Both the position numbers and the translations under genes were made by a program. This document shows, piece after piece, positions 63,535 to 64,000 of a DNA stretch of 64,000 nucleotides (position 1 is its first letter; each line of letters opens with the position of its first letter). The notes under the pieces were generated by a model. That model saw nothing but the letters and a program-made list of their open reading frames with translations, did not search any database and was not told the origin of the DNA. This DNA is from UBA7359 sp963976795 (lineage in GTDB: Bacteria; Pseudomonadota; Gammaproteobacteria; Eutrophobiales; Eutrophobiaceae): assembly GCA_963976795.1 (NCBI GenBank), contig CAXBLT010000011.1, positions 28,505-92,504 of the forward strand, written 5' to 3'.

Positions 63535-64000
63535 CGAATGGCACTTACTTAAGCATAAGCGTATGAACTTATTATAAAAAGGTTGACCCAGTGGTAGGCT
63601 GTAAATCGCGAAACCCACAACCAACCAAAGGGCCAACCCTAATGCATCTTACCCGTACATCGACGAGGCAACAACACAACCGAATCACTGATTATCGTAG
63701 AACAAGTGATAGTTACCGTTTTTTTAATGTATTAACCAGTAATGAACTGCTAGACAAAGTTGAAACACTTTTGCCTGAGCATAGAGAACGCCTGTATCCA
63801 CCGACAGAAACATTATCGATGTTTCTTGCACAAGCCATGAGTACCGATCGTTCTTGCCAGAACATTGTTAATCAAACCAGTTTTAAACGATTAACGGGAG
63901 GTCTTTCTGACACGAGTACATCGACCGGTGGGTATTGTCGTGCCAGGCAGGGTCGCCGCGTGCGCATCATTGATGGCACAACAGTGACAATGCCTGATAC
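63535..64000 (+). mobile_element. IS4-family insertion sequence, left part (cut by window edge)
   Basis: The sequence ATGGCACTTACTTAAGC near 63538 resembles the terminal repeat start of this IS group, about 105 bases before the transposase ATG. The rest is the transposase frame. The left end is placed approximately; the right end is outside the window. Confidence 0.6.
63642..64000 (+). pseudogene. IS4-family transposase with internal deletion, partial
   Basis: The frame from ATG 63642 reads MHLTRTSTRQQHNRITDYRR and later LYPPTETLSMFLAQAMSTD and SCQNIVNQTS, typical of IS4 transposases of gammaproteobacteria. After STSTGGYCRARQ it jumps at once to GRRVRIIDGTTVTMPD, the region of the first catalytic Asp; in relatives some 35-40 residues lie between. 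The frame is kept. The element is probably defective and continues past the edge. Confidence 0.7.

Noticed and set aside
1..64000. CRISPR array, prophage or rRNA operon
   Set aside because: No regularly spaced repeats, phage genes or rRNA sequence were seen.

Overview
The window looks like a chromosomal segment of a moderately AT-rich gammaproteobacterium. Three conserved blocks support this: lolB-ispE-prs followed by hemA-prfA-prmC-moeB; engB-cytochrome c4-dsbA; and fadJ-fadI, together with purK-purE and bacterioferritin-Bfd. c-type cytochromes, a periplasmic thiol oxidase and duplicated pqqA precursor peptides point to an aerobic respiratory bacterium, possibly marine and methylotrophic or hydrocarbon-using. 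That lifestyle is inference and no species is claimed.

Layout. 0-10.4 kb holds housekeeping genes: the ychF start, pth, rplY, prs, tRNA-Gln, ispE, lolB and a TPR lipoprotein on the minus strand, then hemA, prfA, prmC and moeB on the plus strand. 10.4-12.2 kb is a gene graveyard: a frameshifted and internally deleted hsdR fused to a HigA antitoxin scrap, itself fused to a glutaminase scrap. 12.3-18.7 kb is accessory: an exonuclease, a possible 34-residue membrane peptide, a Baeyer-Villiger monooxygenase with a MetX-like hydrolase and an AraC regulator, a GGDEF relic, and dgkA with an LpxR-like lipid A deacylase. 18.7-27.7 kb holds tpx and gcvH, then a minus-strand iron region (fbpABC, PepSY protein, FMN-binding protein, porin, Bfd and two bacterioferritins) with Fur-box-like sites at three promoters.

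27.7-36.1 kb is plus strand: lemA with a GIDE-domain protein carrying an EF-hand, prlC, an SH3 protein, xthA, a DUF3135 protein, rpmE, a secreted thermonuclease and an M48 lipoprotein. 36.05-36.57 kb is non-coding but rich in signals: a cluster of DnaA boxes and a probable small RNA at the position that Spot 42 or ErsA occupies next to engB in relatives. 36.6-43.0 kb carries engB, cytochrome c4, dsbA, a diguanylate cyclase, two identical unannotated pqqA genes and purKE. 43.0-50.9 kb (minus) holds small DUF proteins, an amidotransferase, an epimerase, the fadJ-fadI beta-oxidation pair and a large acyltransferase-hydrolase fusion. 51.1-64 kb holds an HDOD protein, a cytochrome c5-like protein, an orphan TRAP binding protein, a SUFU-domain protein, uvrD, pmbA, a moxR-DUF58-transglutaminase operon ending in a cNMP-GGDEF protein, and the start of an IS4-type element with an apparent internal deletion.

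The most notable items are the twin orphan pqqA genes, the small RNA and DnaA-box intergenic region, the three-part pseudogene fusion, the terminator hairpin inside the thermonuclease signal peptide, the two-turn direct repeat in front of the monooxygenase, and the iron region with one bacterioferritin lacking its haem-ligand methionine.
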